64,000 nucleotides of DNA. Source: Acidobacteriota bacterium. GTDB taxonomy: Bacteria; Acidobacteriota; Blastocatellia; Pyrinomonadales; Pyrinomonadaceae. A program made the position numbers and the translations under genes. Shown here piece after piece: positions 33,366 through 41,104 of the stretch (position 1 is the first letter of the stretch; the number at the start of each line of letters is the position of its first letter). The notes beneath the pieces are model-generated. The model ran no database searches. It was not told the origin of the DNA and was given only the letters and a program-made list of their open reading frames with translations. The stretch lies in contig JAHBSK010000001.1 in assembly GCA_019639175.1 (NCBI GenBank), positions 248,001 to 312,000 of the forward strand, read 5' to 3'.

Positions 33366-33809
33366 ATGGTTAGAGTGGTTCAAACAGCGATGTCCTTTAT
33401 TTGGGTGGGAATGCTCGGCGGCATCTCGTTTCTTGAGGCTCCGCTAAAGTTTCGGGCGCCGGGCATCACCCTCGGATTGGGGCTTGGCATCGGCCGGCTG
33501 GTCTTTCAGGTGATGAACATGGTTGAGATAGTGTTTGCCGTTATTCTGGCGGCGACATTTCTCATTGCACGCCGTGACCGCGGCCTGCCGTTCTATCTTT
33601 TTGTCGGCGTGGCGGTGCTGCTTGCGCTCCAAACCTTTTGGCTTTTGCCGGAGCTGGACATCAGGGCAGAAATGGTAATACGCGGCGAATCGCCTCCCGG
33701 ATCGAACACTCATATCGTGTATATCGTGTTTGAACTGCTAAAGATACTGACGCTTCTGGTCATGGGTATATTGATCTCGAAAAGAAGTTTTAATGCCCCA
33801 GACAGGTAG
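33366..33809 (+). CDS. Four-helix membrane protein of the NO operon
   Basis: A 147-residue integral membrane protein with four hydrophobic helices (about 5-22, 45-68, 77-95, 118-140) and a conserved-looking ISFLEAPLKFRAPGI loop after the first helix. Similar small proteins sit near qNOR genes in other bacteria as far as I recall, but no function is known. It starts 35 bp after norZ. Confidence 0.72.
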   Translation: MVRVVQTAMSFIWVGMLGGISFLEAPLKFRAPGITLGLGLGIGRLVFQVMNMVEIVFAVILAATFLIARRDRGLPFYLFVGVAVLLALQTFWLLPELDIRAEMVIRGESPPGSNTHIVYIVFELLKILTLLVMGILISKRSFNAPDR

Positions 33810-33814
33810 TTTTT

Positions 33815-34216
33815 ATGAGGGATGTCGAGAACAGAGAGGACATCGACCTCTTGATGCGCGAATTCTATTCGCGGGCGATGGTCGATGAAAGAATAGGTTA
33901 TCTTTTTACGGAGGTGGCACATCTTGACCTGGATGTACACCTTCCGGTAATAGGCGATTTTTGGGAATCGATGCTGTTTCGGACAGGCGATTATGGCCGT
34001 CACGGCCGCAACCCGCTGCAGGTGCATATGGCACTGCACATGCTGGAACCGCTGAAAAGGGAACATTTTGACCGCTGGCTGGAGATATTTCACGCCGTCA
34101 TAGACGAGAATTTTGCCGGCCCGTATGCGGAAACGCTGAGGGAAAGATCGGTCTTTATGGCAAACAGGATGCTGAATTTCTGCGCGGGTGTTCCGGCGCT
34201 GGAGATCAGGCATTGA
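33815..34216 (+). CDS. Group III truncated haemoglobin
   Basis: A 133-residue 2-over-2 globin. LLMREFYSRAMVDERIGYLF is the A-B helix signature, LPVIGDFWESMLF the E helix region, and LKREHFDRWLEIF supplies the proximal His84 and the Trp88 usual at G8 in group III. Such globins bind O2 and NO with high affinity and protect against nitrosative stress. Last gene of the operon; its 3' end overlaps the convergent crp/fnr gene by 11 bp. Confidence 0.9.
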   Translation: MRDVENREDIDLLMREFYSRAMVDERIGYLFTEVAHLDLDVHLPVIGDFWESMLFRTGDYGRHGRNPLQVHMALHMLEPLKREHFDRWLEIFHAVIDENFAGPYAETLRERSVFMANRMLNFCAGVPALEIRH

Positions 34217-34853
34217 GAAACCTGTTCAGAGGTTCCAGTGAATTGATGACGACCTTGCCGTGAACGATGGAGAAACAGCCCTTGTCGGCAAGTTTCCTGA
34301 CGGCTCTGATGGTCGTCTCGGTCGTCAGGCCCGCCATTTTGGCGATGTCCTCGCGGCGGAGCGTTATGCGAACCGGCCCGGTGTCGATCTTCTCTTCGGC
34401 CAACCGAAAAAGAATGGTGCCGATGCGATGTTCGGGCGAGGATGTTGCCAGGTTTTGTATGATCGCCGTCTTTTCGCGGAGCATGTCGCACATCCAGCCC
34501 AGCACGGCAAAGGAAAATTCGTTTGAATCGCGCAAAAGCTGCAGGAAACTCTCTCTCGGTATCAATAACAGCTTGCTTTCTTCCATTGCCTCTGCGTTGG
34601 CGGGGTAGGTTTTACCGTCGAAAACCGGAGGAATGGCAAACATCTCGCCTTCGCGAAAGATACCGATCGTGACCTCTTTGCCGGGTTCAAGATAGCGCAT
34701 CATTCTGACCGATCCTTTGAGGACGATGGGCAATGCCGATGCCTTGTCGCCCTCGACGAATATTTCCTCATTCGGCACAAACGTAACCTTTCTGCCGTGC
34801 TGCTCTATCTTTGAGCGAAGTTCGGGAGTGAATGAATAAAGGATCGGTTTCAT
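34206..34853 (-). CDS. Crp/Fnr-family transcriptional regulator
   Basis: A 215-residue regulator with an N-terminal cyclic-nucleotide-binding-like barrel (EGDKASALPIVLKGSVRMMR, then FREGEMFAIPPVF) and a C-terminal winged helix (LRREDIAKMAGLTTETTIRA, recognition helix with Glu and Arg as in TGA-reading members). It lacks the cysteine cluster of O2-sensing FNR, so a DNR/NnrR-like haem or NO sensor is more likely. It faces the NO operon and is the natural candidate for the palindrome at 30004-30017. Start 34853 lies next to a fragment of a ubiA 3' end. Confidence 0.88.
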   Translation of the reverse strand: MKPILYSFTPELRSKIEQHGRKVTFVPNEEIFVEGDKASALPIVLKGSVRMMRYLEPGKEVTIGIFREGEMFAIPPVFDGKTYPANAEAMEESKLLLIPRESFLQLLRDSNEFSFAVLGWMCDMLREKTAIIQNLATSSPEHRIGTILFRLAEEKIDTGPVRITLRREDIAKMAGLTTETTIRAVRKLADKGCFSIVHGKVVINSLEPLNRFLNA

Positions 34854-34856
34854 TTA

Positions 34857-34945
34857 TTACCGGCCGCCGTTGTACGCCTGAATAAAAACGGCAGCTCCGA
34901 AAGAGACAAATAATATAACACTGACGAAAGCGTTTGTCGTAAAGC
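34857..34945 (-). pseudogene. Fragment of a second ubiA 3' end
   Basis: On the minus strand this encodes [20 protein letters not shown], then a short tail to a TAA at 34857-34859. The intact UbiA at 35640 ends [20 protein letters not shown], then ISRM. Of the first 21 residues 18 match, and most DNA differences are at third codon positions, so this fragment diverged as a working gene before it was cut. It is separated from ubiA by the Uma2 gene. The rest, 34946-34997, has no feature. Confidence 0.88.
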
Positions 34946-34997
34946 CAGGGTGAGGCGGTTTTAATGAAGCATCTCACATTTATTCATAGCGGTTTGC

Positions 34998-35627
34998 CTA
35001 ATCCCATATCTCATTCAGGTTCAGAACAAAGCCCGGCAGAACGGACTCTCCGGAGATCTCGGCAGGATCATTCAGTATTTCCGGCTCCGTATTCGGGCGG
35101 TATATATGAACCGTTCTGCCGATCGGGTCTATCAGCCAGCCGAGCAATGCTCCGTTTTCGATATACTCTTCCATTTTTTGCTGAAGCCTTGATATCGGAT
35201 CGGTTTCAGAACGAAGCTCAGCGACAAAATCAGGACAGATGCGTGCAAACCCGGAACGGTCTTCGTCAGAAAGGGCGTTCCATCGGTTGGCGCTGATCCA
35301 GCATACATCCGGCGAGCGTATGGCGTTATTCGGAAGAGTGAACCCGGTCGATGAATCAAACGCCTTTCCTGTAGCATCTTTTCTTGACCAAATACCAAGA
35401 GACAAGGAAAGATCAAAATTTATCCGGCCGGTTTCAGAAGATGTAGGTGCCATGATCGAGATCTCTCCGCTGCTTTCACGTTCAATGCGCGCATCAGGAT
35501 GACGACGACAGAAATCAAGAAACTCTTCATCAGAAAATGTCTTGACAACACCGCCAAGATCGACCTCCATTCCGTAGTAGCCGTTGATGTGAATTTTTTG
35601 TCCTGTGGTCGTATCTGTTGAGATCAT
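34998..35627 (-). CDS. Uma2-family (DUF820) PD-(D/E)XK nuclease-like protein
   Basis: A 209-residue protein of the Uma2 restriction-endonuclease-like fold. FSDEEFLDFCRRHPDARIER is the N-terminal helix and first strand, AIRSPDVCWISANRW gives the first catalytic Asp, and PDFVAELRSETDPISRLQQK the E-x-x..K half of the site. The C-terminal GALLGWLIDPIGRTVHIYRP strands are typical. The biological role of this abundant family is not settled. GGAGG five bases before the ATG (complement of 35633-35637) supports the start. It begins 12 bp after the ubiA stop. Confidence 0.87.
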   Translation of the reverse strand: MISTDTTTGQKIHINGYYGMEVDLGGVVKTFSDEEFLDFCRRHPDARIERESSGEISIMAPTSSETGRINFDLSLSLGIWSRKDATGKAFDSSTGFTLPNNAIRSPDVCWISANRWNALSDEDRSGFARICPDFVAELRSETDPISRLQQKMEEYIENGALLGWLIDPIGRTVHIYRPNTEPEILNDPAEISGESVLPGFVLNLNEIWD

Positions 35628-35639
35628 ACATACCTCCGC

Positions 35640-36512
35640 TTACATTCTACTAATAAACACCGCCCCGCCAAAGGTTAAAAACAGAATGACACTGACGAAG
35701 GCGTTTGTCGTAAAGAACGCGGCGTTCATCCGGCTTAGGTCGTTTGGTTTGACCAGTGTGTGCTGATAAACAAGCAGTGCCGCGACCGCCAGAATGCCGA
35801 TGAATGCCGGCCAGCCGAGATCGGTTACGATATAGAGGAAAAGCAGCACGATGAATGCCTGAAAATGAAAGATACGTGCCATCCAGAGCGAGCGTGCTAT
35901 GCCCATTCGGGCGGGTATGGACTGAAGCCCGGCCTTTCTGTCAAATTCAATGTCCTGACAGGCATAAAGAATGTCGAAGCCGGACGTCCACATCAGCACA
36001 AAAAGCGATATCAGCAGCGGAACTTCAGAATCTATCGCTCCGCGAACCGCAATCCACGCCGCGGTCGGCGAGATCGCCAACGCCCAGCCCAAAAGCAGAT
36101 GCGCGAACGGCGTGAACCGTTTTGCGTATGAATAACCCAGAACACTGGCCAAAGCGACGGGCGACAGGGCAAACGTGAGCCAGTTCAGCGACCACGCGGC
36201 GATAAGGAACAGAGCGATAGATGCGAACAAGAACATCCACGCAAAACCGACAGTGAGCTTTCCGCTGGGCAGTTCGCGGTTCGCGGTTCGCGGATTTTGC
36301 GCGTCGATGTCCCTGTCAACAATGCGGTTAAAGGTCATCGCCGCTGACCGCGCGCCGAACATCGCCACGGTGATCCACAATATCTGCCACCACGTCGGCA
36401 GCCCGTTCGCCGCCAGAACAGCGCCGAGAAATGCAAACGGCAACGCAAAGAGCGTATGCTCAAATTTGATCATTTCCAGCGTCGTGCGCAGTTTTGATAA
36501 AAGTGCCTTCAT
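35640..36512 (-). CDS. UbiA-family polyprenyltransferase (4-hydroxybenzoate or MqnP type)
   Basis: A 290-residue membrane enzyme joining a polyprenyl chain to an aromatic acid in quinone synthesis. The two Asp-rich Mg2+-diphosphate motifs are seen: [20 protein letters not shown] and [17 protein letters not shown], with about eight hydrophobic helices around them. It may make ubiquinone or, in bacteria with the futalosine route, menaquinone as MqnP; other pathway genes are not in the window. The ATG at 36512 gives the normal family N-terminus; a longer frame upstream lacks similarity. Its 3' end exists a second time as a fragment at 34857-34945. Confidence 0.9.
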   Translation of the reverse strand: MKALLSKLRTTLEMIKFEHTLFALPFAFLGAVLAANGLPTWWQILWITVAMFGARSAAMTFNRIVDRDIDAQNPRTANRELPSGKLTVGFAWMFLFASIALFLIAAWSLNWLTFALSPVALASVLGYSYAKRFTPFAHLLLGWALAISPTAAWIAVRGAIDSEVPLLISLFVLMWTSGFDILYACQDIEFDRKAGLQSIPARMGIARSLWMARIFHFQAFIVLLFLYIVTDLGWPAFIGILAVAALLVYQHTLVKPNDLSRMNAAFFTTNAFVSVILFLTFGGAVFISRM

Positions 36513-36638
36513 TGAGAAAACGTCTTGCAATGGTTTTTTTTGCCGAATTGCTGATTTTACCAAAACCTGCGGCTGATTGCAGATTTTGGCAGCACAGACT
36601 TCTGAAAAACCTTCTGACACACCCGGAATAGCCTAAAG

Positions 36639-36697
36639 CGAATAACTAAAAACTGATAACGGCCATGAGACCGGCATTATCAGTTTTCAGCTATTCG
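36639..36697. repeat. MITE-like palindromic element
   Basis: Arms at 36639-36659 and 36677-36697 match at 19 of 21 positions when one is inverted, with a core of AAAACTGATAA. A partial extra copy follows (GTTTTCAGTTATT, 36697-36711). The composition is like that of the element at 24099-24179. It sits between the divergent ubiA and TfoX-like genes; no gene is found in 36513-36746. Confidence 0.75.
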
Positions 36698-36746
36698 TTT
36701 TCAGTTATTTCGAAGCGTTTTCCCAAAGACATTCGATAGGTTATAA

Positions 36747-37124
36747 ATGAAATGCACCATGCGTTACGCGGACAAGATCTCATTTGCTTTCGTATTAGAC
36801 CATCTGACCGGTGTTGAGGTCCAGATAAAGCCGATGTTCGGCTGTCATGGCATCTATGCCCACGGCAGGCTGTGCCTGTTTTTGATGAACCGCGAACGTC
36901 CGCTGATACGCCGCGAGGGCGAACCGATGCAAAAGGGCATCTACATCGCCACCGAGGAAAGCCACACCGAAAGCCTTAAACCGATATTCCCGGCCGCCGA
37001 ATTTGAGTATCTGAAAAAAGGAAAAGTGTGGATATTCGTCTCCGAAACCCTGCCGGAGTTTGAAAGCTACACCATAACCGCCTGCGAAATGATCTCTGCC
37101 GCCGACCCACGCATCGGCCGTTAA
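36747..37124 (+). CDS. TfoX N-terminal-domain-like protein
   Basis: A 125-residue protein with the TfoX_N pattern: a first helix, then EVQIKPMFGCHGIYAHGRLC, which is the conserved MFG..GIY turn, and a C-terminal helix. Full TfoX/Sxy proteins regulate competence, but stand-alone N-domains have no known role. Convergent with the LRV-repeat gene 26 bp away. Start is ATG 36747; ATG 36759 is also possible. Confidence 0.75.
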   Translation: MKCTMRYADKISFAFVLDHLTGVEVQIKPMFGCHGIYAHGRLCLFLMNRERPLIRREGEPMQKGIYIATEESHTESLKPIFPAAEFEYLKKGKVWIFVSETLPEFESYTITACEMISAADPRIGR

Positions 37125-37150
37125 GAACATTTTTAGGCCAAGCCGCTTTT

Positions 37151-38356
37151 CTATCTTCCCTTTCTGGCCTGAAATAGCCGCAGGGCCTGGCGGCGGACAG
37201 CGTCGGAGACGTTCTTGTTTTCCGAGATGGTTTTCAGGTCGCGGAGCTGCAGGCGGTTCAGAATGGTCATCACGCTTCCTATCGGCGTTCGCGGGTTGCG
37301 GGCCAGATTATGGACGATGGCATAGCTTCTGGCCCATTGGCGGTTGTTGGCGACTATCCGAAGAACGTCTTCGGGTATCGACCGCATGGCGGCGATCTTT
37401 TCGACCTCCTGTTCCGTTATACGCGGGTTGTTGACAACGGCCTGTGCGACCACGCGGTTCGGGTCGCGTATGAGGATGTTGCGTGCCTCGCGGTCGCCTT
37501 TCATTGCCAGGCGGACGCGATCCTTCATTCCCATCTTCATCACGCGGTTGATGACGGAGATGCGTTCGTTCGTGATCTCGTCGCCATCGACCTGCAGATC
37601 GCCGACTATCTTGTTGATGACATGCTGACGCTGTTCATCAGTTTCCTCGTAAAGCTCTTCCAGATATTCCAGCCCGAGCCATGCATCATCGGTCTCGCTG
37701 TCAGGAACCTCTATCATTGAGGCGATCAACAACGCATCGTCGTCGCTAAGGCCTGATGAAGCAGTGTCAAGCTGCTCGATGAACTCGGCAGCAGCCTCTT
37801 TGCCCTGAGCGCGCAGCTCGCCGACGATCTGCTCCGAACCGCGTTCCTTTTCAAAGAACTCACGTTTTGTTTCTGCCGCGCGGCGTTCAGCCTCTGGCGT
37901 CCGATGCGGGTTCGCGATTATTGCTTCGATGATCGCCGGATTTTGGATCATCATCTGCTGGTTCGTTGCTATCAGTTCCAGCAAACTGCCGTTGTCCGTG
38001 TTTCGTGAAAACGCGATGACGGTCGCCGCCGGTGTTCTCGCATTCAGAATGATGGCTTCGTGAAGTTTGGCCGGAGCTTTTGGCCTTCCCGCAAAATAGT
38101 TCAGAAACGCGACCGGAACATCATTTGACCGGGCGGCCGCGAGCAGGGTTTCCTCATCCAGTTCCGAAAGGGCCTCGCGGGCATTTTCCGCCAATTCGGC
38201 GTTTGTTGAAGCGGCAAAGGCGACCAGAACCTCGAAAAGGTCATTCTGCGGCAGTGGCAGAATGCCTCTGGAAGCGGCAACTCTTGCCGGTTCGGGCGCG
38301 GCGCCTTCTATCAGCGACCTGACTACGGGATTTGTCGATTCAATGGCGAACGTCAT
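37151..38356 (-). CDS. Leucine-rich-repeat-variant (LRV/HEAT-like) repeat protein
   Basis: A 401-residue cytoplasmic protein made of short helical repeats. The C-terminal part shows units such as LIRDPNRVVAQAVVNNPRIT and VARNP.TP-like turns (NNPRIT, ANNRQW, ARNPRTP) spaced about 25-35 residues apart, which fits LRV or DUF2336-type repeats. The middle is acidic (about residues 190-250). No enzymatic motif. Probably a protein-interaction scaffold. The flanking genes give no hint. Confidence 0.72.
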   Translation of the reverse strand: MTFAIESTNPVVRSLIEGAAPEPARVAASRGILPLPQNDLFEVLVAFAASTNAELAENAREALSELDEETLLAAARSNDVPVAFLNYFAGRPKAPAKLHEAIILNARTPAATVIAFSRNTDNGSLLELIATNQQMMIQNPAIIEAIIANPHRTPEAERRAAETKREFFEKERGSEQIVGELRAQGKEAAAEFIEQLDTASSGLSDDDALLIASMIEVPDSETDDAWLGLEYLEELYEETDEQRQHVINKIVGDLQVDGDEITNERISVINRVMKMGMKDRVRLAMKGDREARNILIRDPNRVVAQAVVNNPRITEQEVEKIAAMRSIPEDVLRIVANNRQWARSYAIVHNLARNPRTPIGSVMTILNRLQLRDLKTISENKNVSDAVRRQALRLFQARKGR

Positions 38357-38547
38357 ATTTTAAAGGAAGCAGAAGACCTTTGAGCATTTAATACAGGGTT
38401 GTCCCCGGCACCGAAGCTGTTGCCAACAGTTTAACACAGAAAGCGAGTGTCTTGACTAACGCTTTTTGGTGGCATAAGTTTAATAAAGCTAATGGGTTGG
38501 AAGTTACTGACCGGCCCCTTAAGACTGTAATACATATATAAAAATTG

Positions 38548-39885
38548 ATGACAAAGGAATTACTTGAAAAGAAGATCGGCGAAAGATCGGCGCGTATCGG
38601 CGTCATCGGACTCGGATATGTGGGCCTGCCGCTGATCGTTGAATTTGCCCTTAAAGGGTTTGACTGCGTCGGCTTTGAGGTCGATAAGGCAAAGGTCGAG
38701 GATCTGAATGCAGGCCGGTCATATATCGTGGATGTTTCATCAGAAGACGTCCAAAAATGCATCGGATCAGGCAAGCTGTCCGCAACGACGGACTTCAGCC
38801 TTCTTGGCGGATGCGACGTTATCGTCATCTGTGTTCCGACGCCGCTGCGAAAGACAAAAGACCCGGACATGTCCTACATCATCTCAGCCGGAAACGAGAT
38901 AAAGCATTACATGCGGTCGGGGCAAATGGTCATTCTCGAATCGACAACATATCCCGGCACGACCGACGAAGTTCTGCAGCCGATGTTCGAGGAAAAAGGA
39001 TTTGCCATCAACAAAGATTTTCTGCTGGCATTTTCGCCCGAACGCGTCGATCCGGGAAACCCGCAGTATCAGACACACAATATCCCGAAGGTCGTCGGCG
39101 GTGTTTCTAAGGATTCGACGGATGTCGCCGCCCTGCTTTACGGCCAGATCGTCGATCAGGTTCATCCTGTCTCGTCCGCACGCGTCGCTGAGGCATGCAA
39201 GCTCTGGGAAAACACTTTTCGGGCTATCAACATCGGCATGGCGAACGAGATGGCACGCCTGTGCAACACGCTTGGCATTGACACATGGGAAGTAGTTCGG
39301 GCGGCAGCGACAAAGCCGTTCGGATTTATGCCTTTTTATCCCGGCCCCGGCATCGGCGGCCACTGCATACCGCTCGACCCGCATTATCTGTCGTGGAAGG
39401 CGCGTCAGCATGGCTTTGATTCGCAGTTCATCTCATTGGCAGAACAGATAAATTCGGGAATGCCCGCATACGTGGTCAAGCTGGTTTCGACCGCGCTGAA
39501 TGATAAGAAAAAGGCAGTAAACGGATCAAAGGTGCTGATACTCGGCGTCGCGTATAAAAAAGACATTGACGACATGCGCGAATCGCCGGCCCTTTCGATA
39601 ATCGACCTGCTTCGTTCACGCGGCGCCGAGGTTATTTATCATGACCCCTTTGTCCCCGAAGTGACGTTCGACCACGCCTACACCATCGGAGCGGGCGAAC
39701 CGCTTCATAATAAAGATCTGACGGACGAACTTATCGCCGATTCGGATTGCGTTATCATCTGCACCGAGCATTCTGATGTGGACTATGCCCGCGTCGTCGA
39801 ATTGGCCGGGCTGATCGTTGATACCCGCAACGCACTTTCGGAAGACGTGCGTAACGGCGGCAAGGCAAAGATCATAAGGCTCTAG
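38548..39885 (+). CDS. UDP-N-acetylglucosamine/UDP-sugar 6-dehydrogenase (WbpA/TviB-like)
   Basis: A 445-residue NAD-dependent enzyme oxidising the C6 hydroxyl of a UDP-sugar to the acid for surface polysaccharide. The Rossmann loop is IGVIGLGYVGLPL, the substrate region LESTTYPGTTDEV, and the catalytic Cys lies in GIGGHCIPLDPHYL. The C-terminal domain has LGVAYKKDIDDMRESP. The PLDPHYLSWKAR form is closer to the UDP-GlcNAc dehydrogenase group than to plain UDP-glucose dehydrogenases. The ATG at 38548 replaces the TTG just before. It stands alone and is followed by a terminator. Confidence 0.92.
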   Translation: MTKELLEKKIGERSARIGVIGLGYVGLPLIVEFALKGFDCVGFEVDKAKVEDLNAGRSYIVDVSSEDVQKCIGSGKLSATTDFSLLGGCDVIVICVPTPLRKTKDPDMSYIISAGNEIKHYMRSGQMVILESTTYPGTTDEVLQPMFEEKGFAINKDFLLAFSPERVDPGNPQYQTHNIPKVVGGVSKDSTDVAALLYGQIVDQVHPVSSARVAEACKLWENTFRAINIGMANEMARLCNTLGIDTWEVVRAAATKPFGFMPFYPGPGIGGHCIPLDPHYLSWKARQHGFDSQFISLAEQINSGMPAYVVKLVSTALNDKKKAVNGSKVLILGVAYKKDIDDMRESPALSIIDLLRSRGAEVIYHDPFVPEVTFDHAYTIGAGEPLHNKDLTDELIADSDCVIICTEHSDVDYARVVELAGLIVDTRNALSEDVRNGGKAKIIRL

Positions 39886-39910
39886 CAAGACGCTGCTTTT
39901 GCAAATACAG

Positions 39911-39947
39911 AAAAGCCCGGAAACCATTACAGGAGACCGGGCTTTTT
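39911..39947. terminator. Terminator between convergent genes
   Basis: AAGCCCGG (39913-39920) and CCGGGCTT (39937-39944) form an 8-bp stem with a 16-base loop, followed by TTTGG on the plus strand and preceded by AAAA. It follows the UDP-sugar dehydrogenase and may also serve the rhodanese gene from the other side. Confidence 0.8.
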
Positions 39948-39964
39948 GGCTTATCTTCGGCGGC

Positions 39965-40498
39965 CTATTTCGCGGCTTTCTTTTCCATCGGATGTCCGGC
40001 GGTTTTCCAGGCGTTGTTGCCGCCGACCAGAGCATATACATTTGAGAAGCCTTTTTCCAAAAGGAAATGCCCGACGGCCGCGCTTGTGTTTTCAGCAGGA
40101 CACGAACAATAGGCAATGATCTTTTTTCCCTTTGGCACCAGGTCAATGTGAGATTCCATTTCATTGAACGGGATGTTTATCGCCCCTTTGATATGTTCGT
40201 TATCGAACATCACTTTTGAATGGGTGTCGATAAAGACCGCTGTTCCGGCGTCAAAGTCCTTCTTAGCGTCAGCGACGGTTATTCTTGGAACGTCCGGGTA
40301 AGGCCCTTTATTTTCTGTAGCGGCCGTCGTATTCGAGCCTGACGCGGCAGGCGTCTGAGCCGTCGTGTTATTGACGGCCGGTTTGTTCGCATTCGCGTTC
40401 GCGGCCGGAGCCGAGTTGTTACCGTTGCCGGCAGGTGATTGGCCACAGCCGATGGCGAGCGCCGCAATGGCAAAAAGCACTAAATATCTCAATTTCAT
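39965..40498 (-). CDS. Rhodanese-domain lipoprotein
   Basis: A 177-residue exported lipoprotein. Signal peptide with lipobox IAALAIGC (acylated Cys about 18), a linker rich in Ala/Asn/Thr (to about 70), then one rhodanese domain: VFIDTHSKVMFDNEHIKGAI, and the active-site loop IIAYCSCPAENTSAAV with the catalytic Cys. YALVGGNNAWKTAGHP is the usual C-terminal end. It could move sulfane sulfur or act in thiol redox in the periplasm. Its upstream neighbour is the peroxiredoxin Bcp. Confidence 0.87.
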   Translation of the reverse strand: MKLRYLVLFAIAALAIGCGQSPAGNGNNSAPAANANANKPAVNNTTAQTPAASGSNTTAATENKGPYPDVPRITVADAKKDFDAGTAVFIDTHSKVMFDNEHIKGAINIPFNEMESHIDLVPKGKKIIAYCSCPAENTSAAVGHFLLEKGFSNVYALVGGNNAWKTAGHPMEKKAAK

Positions 40499-40553
40499 AG
40501 CAGTTATTTTAAATCCCGTTAAAATATTATGCCGCCATAAGCCGCGGCGGCGG

Positions 40554-41015
40554 TCACTTTTCTCCAAAAGCCGCCAGGACCTCGTCAGCGTGTTCGGACA
40601 CCTTGACCTTATCAAAGATCTTCACGATCTTTCCCTTTTCGTCGATCAGGAACGTCTTGCGGAAAGTTCCCATATACTTTCGGCCATACATGCTCTTTTC
40701 GCCCCAGACGCCGTATTTTTCCACTATCGACTTGTCCGTGTCCGCGATCAGATCAAACGGCAGGTCAAATTTTGAGATGAATTTTTGATGCGATCTCTCG
40801 TCATCGACCGAGACGCCCAAGACCCTGATGCCTTTTTTGCGAAAGACATCGTACGAATCACGAAGCGAACATGCCTGTTTCGTACAGCCCGGCGTATCGT
40901 CCTTGGGGTAAAAATACAAAACCACGCGCGTGCCTTTCAGGTCGCTCAATTTGATCTTATTGCCGTTCTGGTCCTTTCCCGTAAAAGCGGGAGCCTTGTC
41001 GCCTTCTTTGAGCAT
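40554..41015 (-). CDS. bcp: Thioredoxin-dependent peroxiredoxin, Bcp/PrxQ type
   Basis: A 153-residue thiol peroxidase reducing hydroperoxides. VVLYFYPKDDTPGCTKQACS contains the peroxidatic Cys and, five residues on, the resolving Cys that marks the two-Cys PrxQ form. GVSVDDERSHQKFISKFDLP and FRKTFLIDEKGKIVKIF are typical. The next gene on the strand, 56 bp down, is the rhodanese lipoprotein, a plausible sulfur/redox pairing. Confidence 0.92.
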   Translation of the reverse strand: MLKEGDKAPAFTGKDQNGNKIKLSDLKGTRVVLYFYPKDDTPGCTKQACSLRDSYDVFRKKGIRVLGVSVDDERSHQKFISKFDLPFDLIADTDKSIVEKYGVWGEKSMYGRKYMGTFRKTFLIDEKGKIVKIFDKVKVSEHADEVLAAFGEK

Positions 41016-41104
41016 TTATTGCCAACCGATCCTCCGAATTTAAGTCAGAACAAAATTGTATCACGCACATTGGCCGAAGTCAGTCCGGCCGCTTTGCCGA
41101 GACG

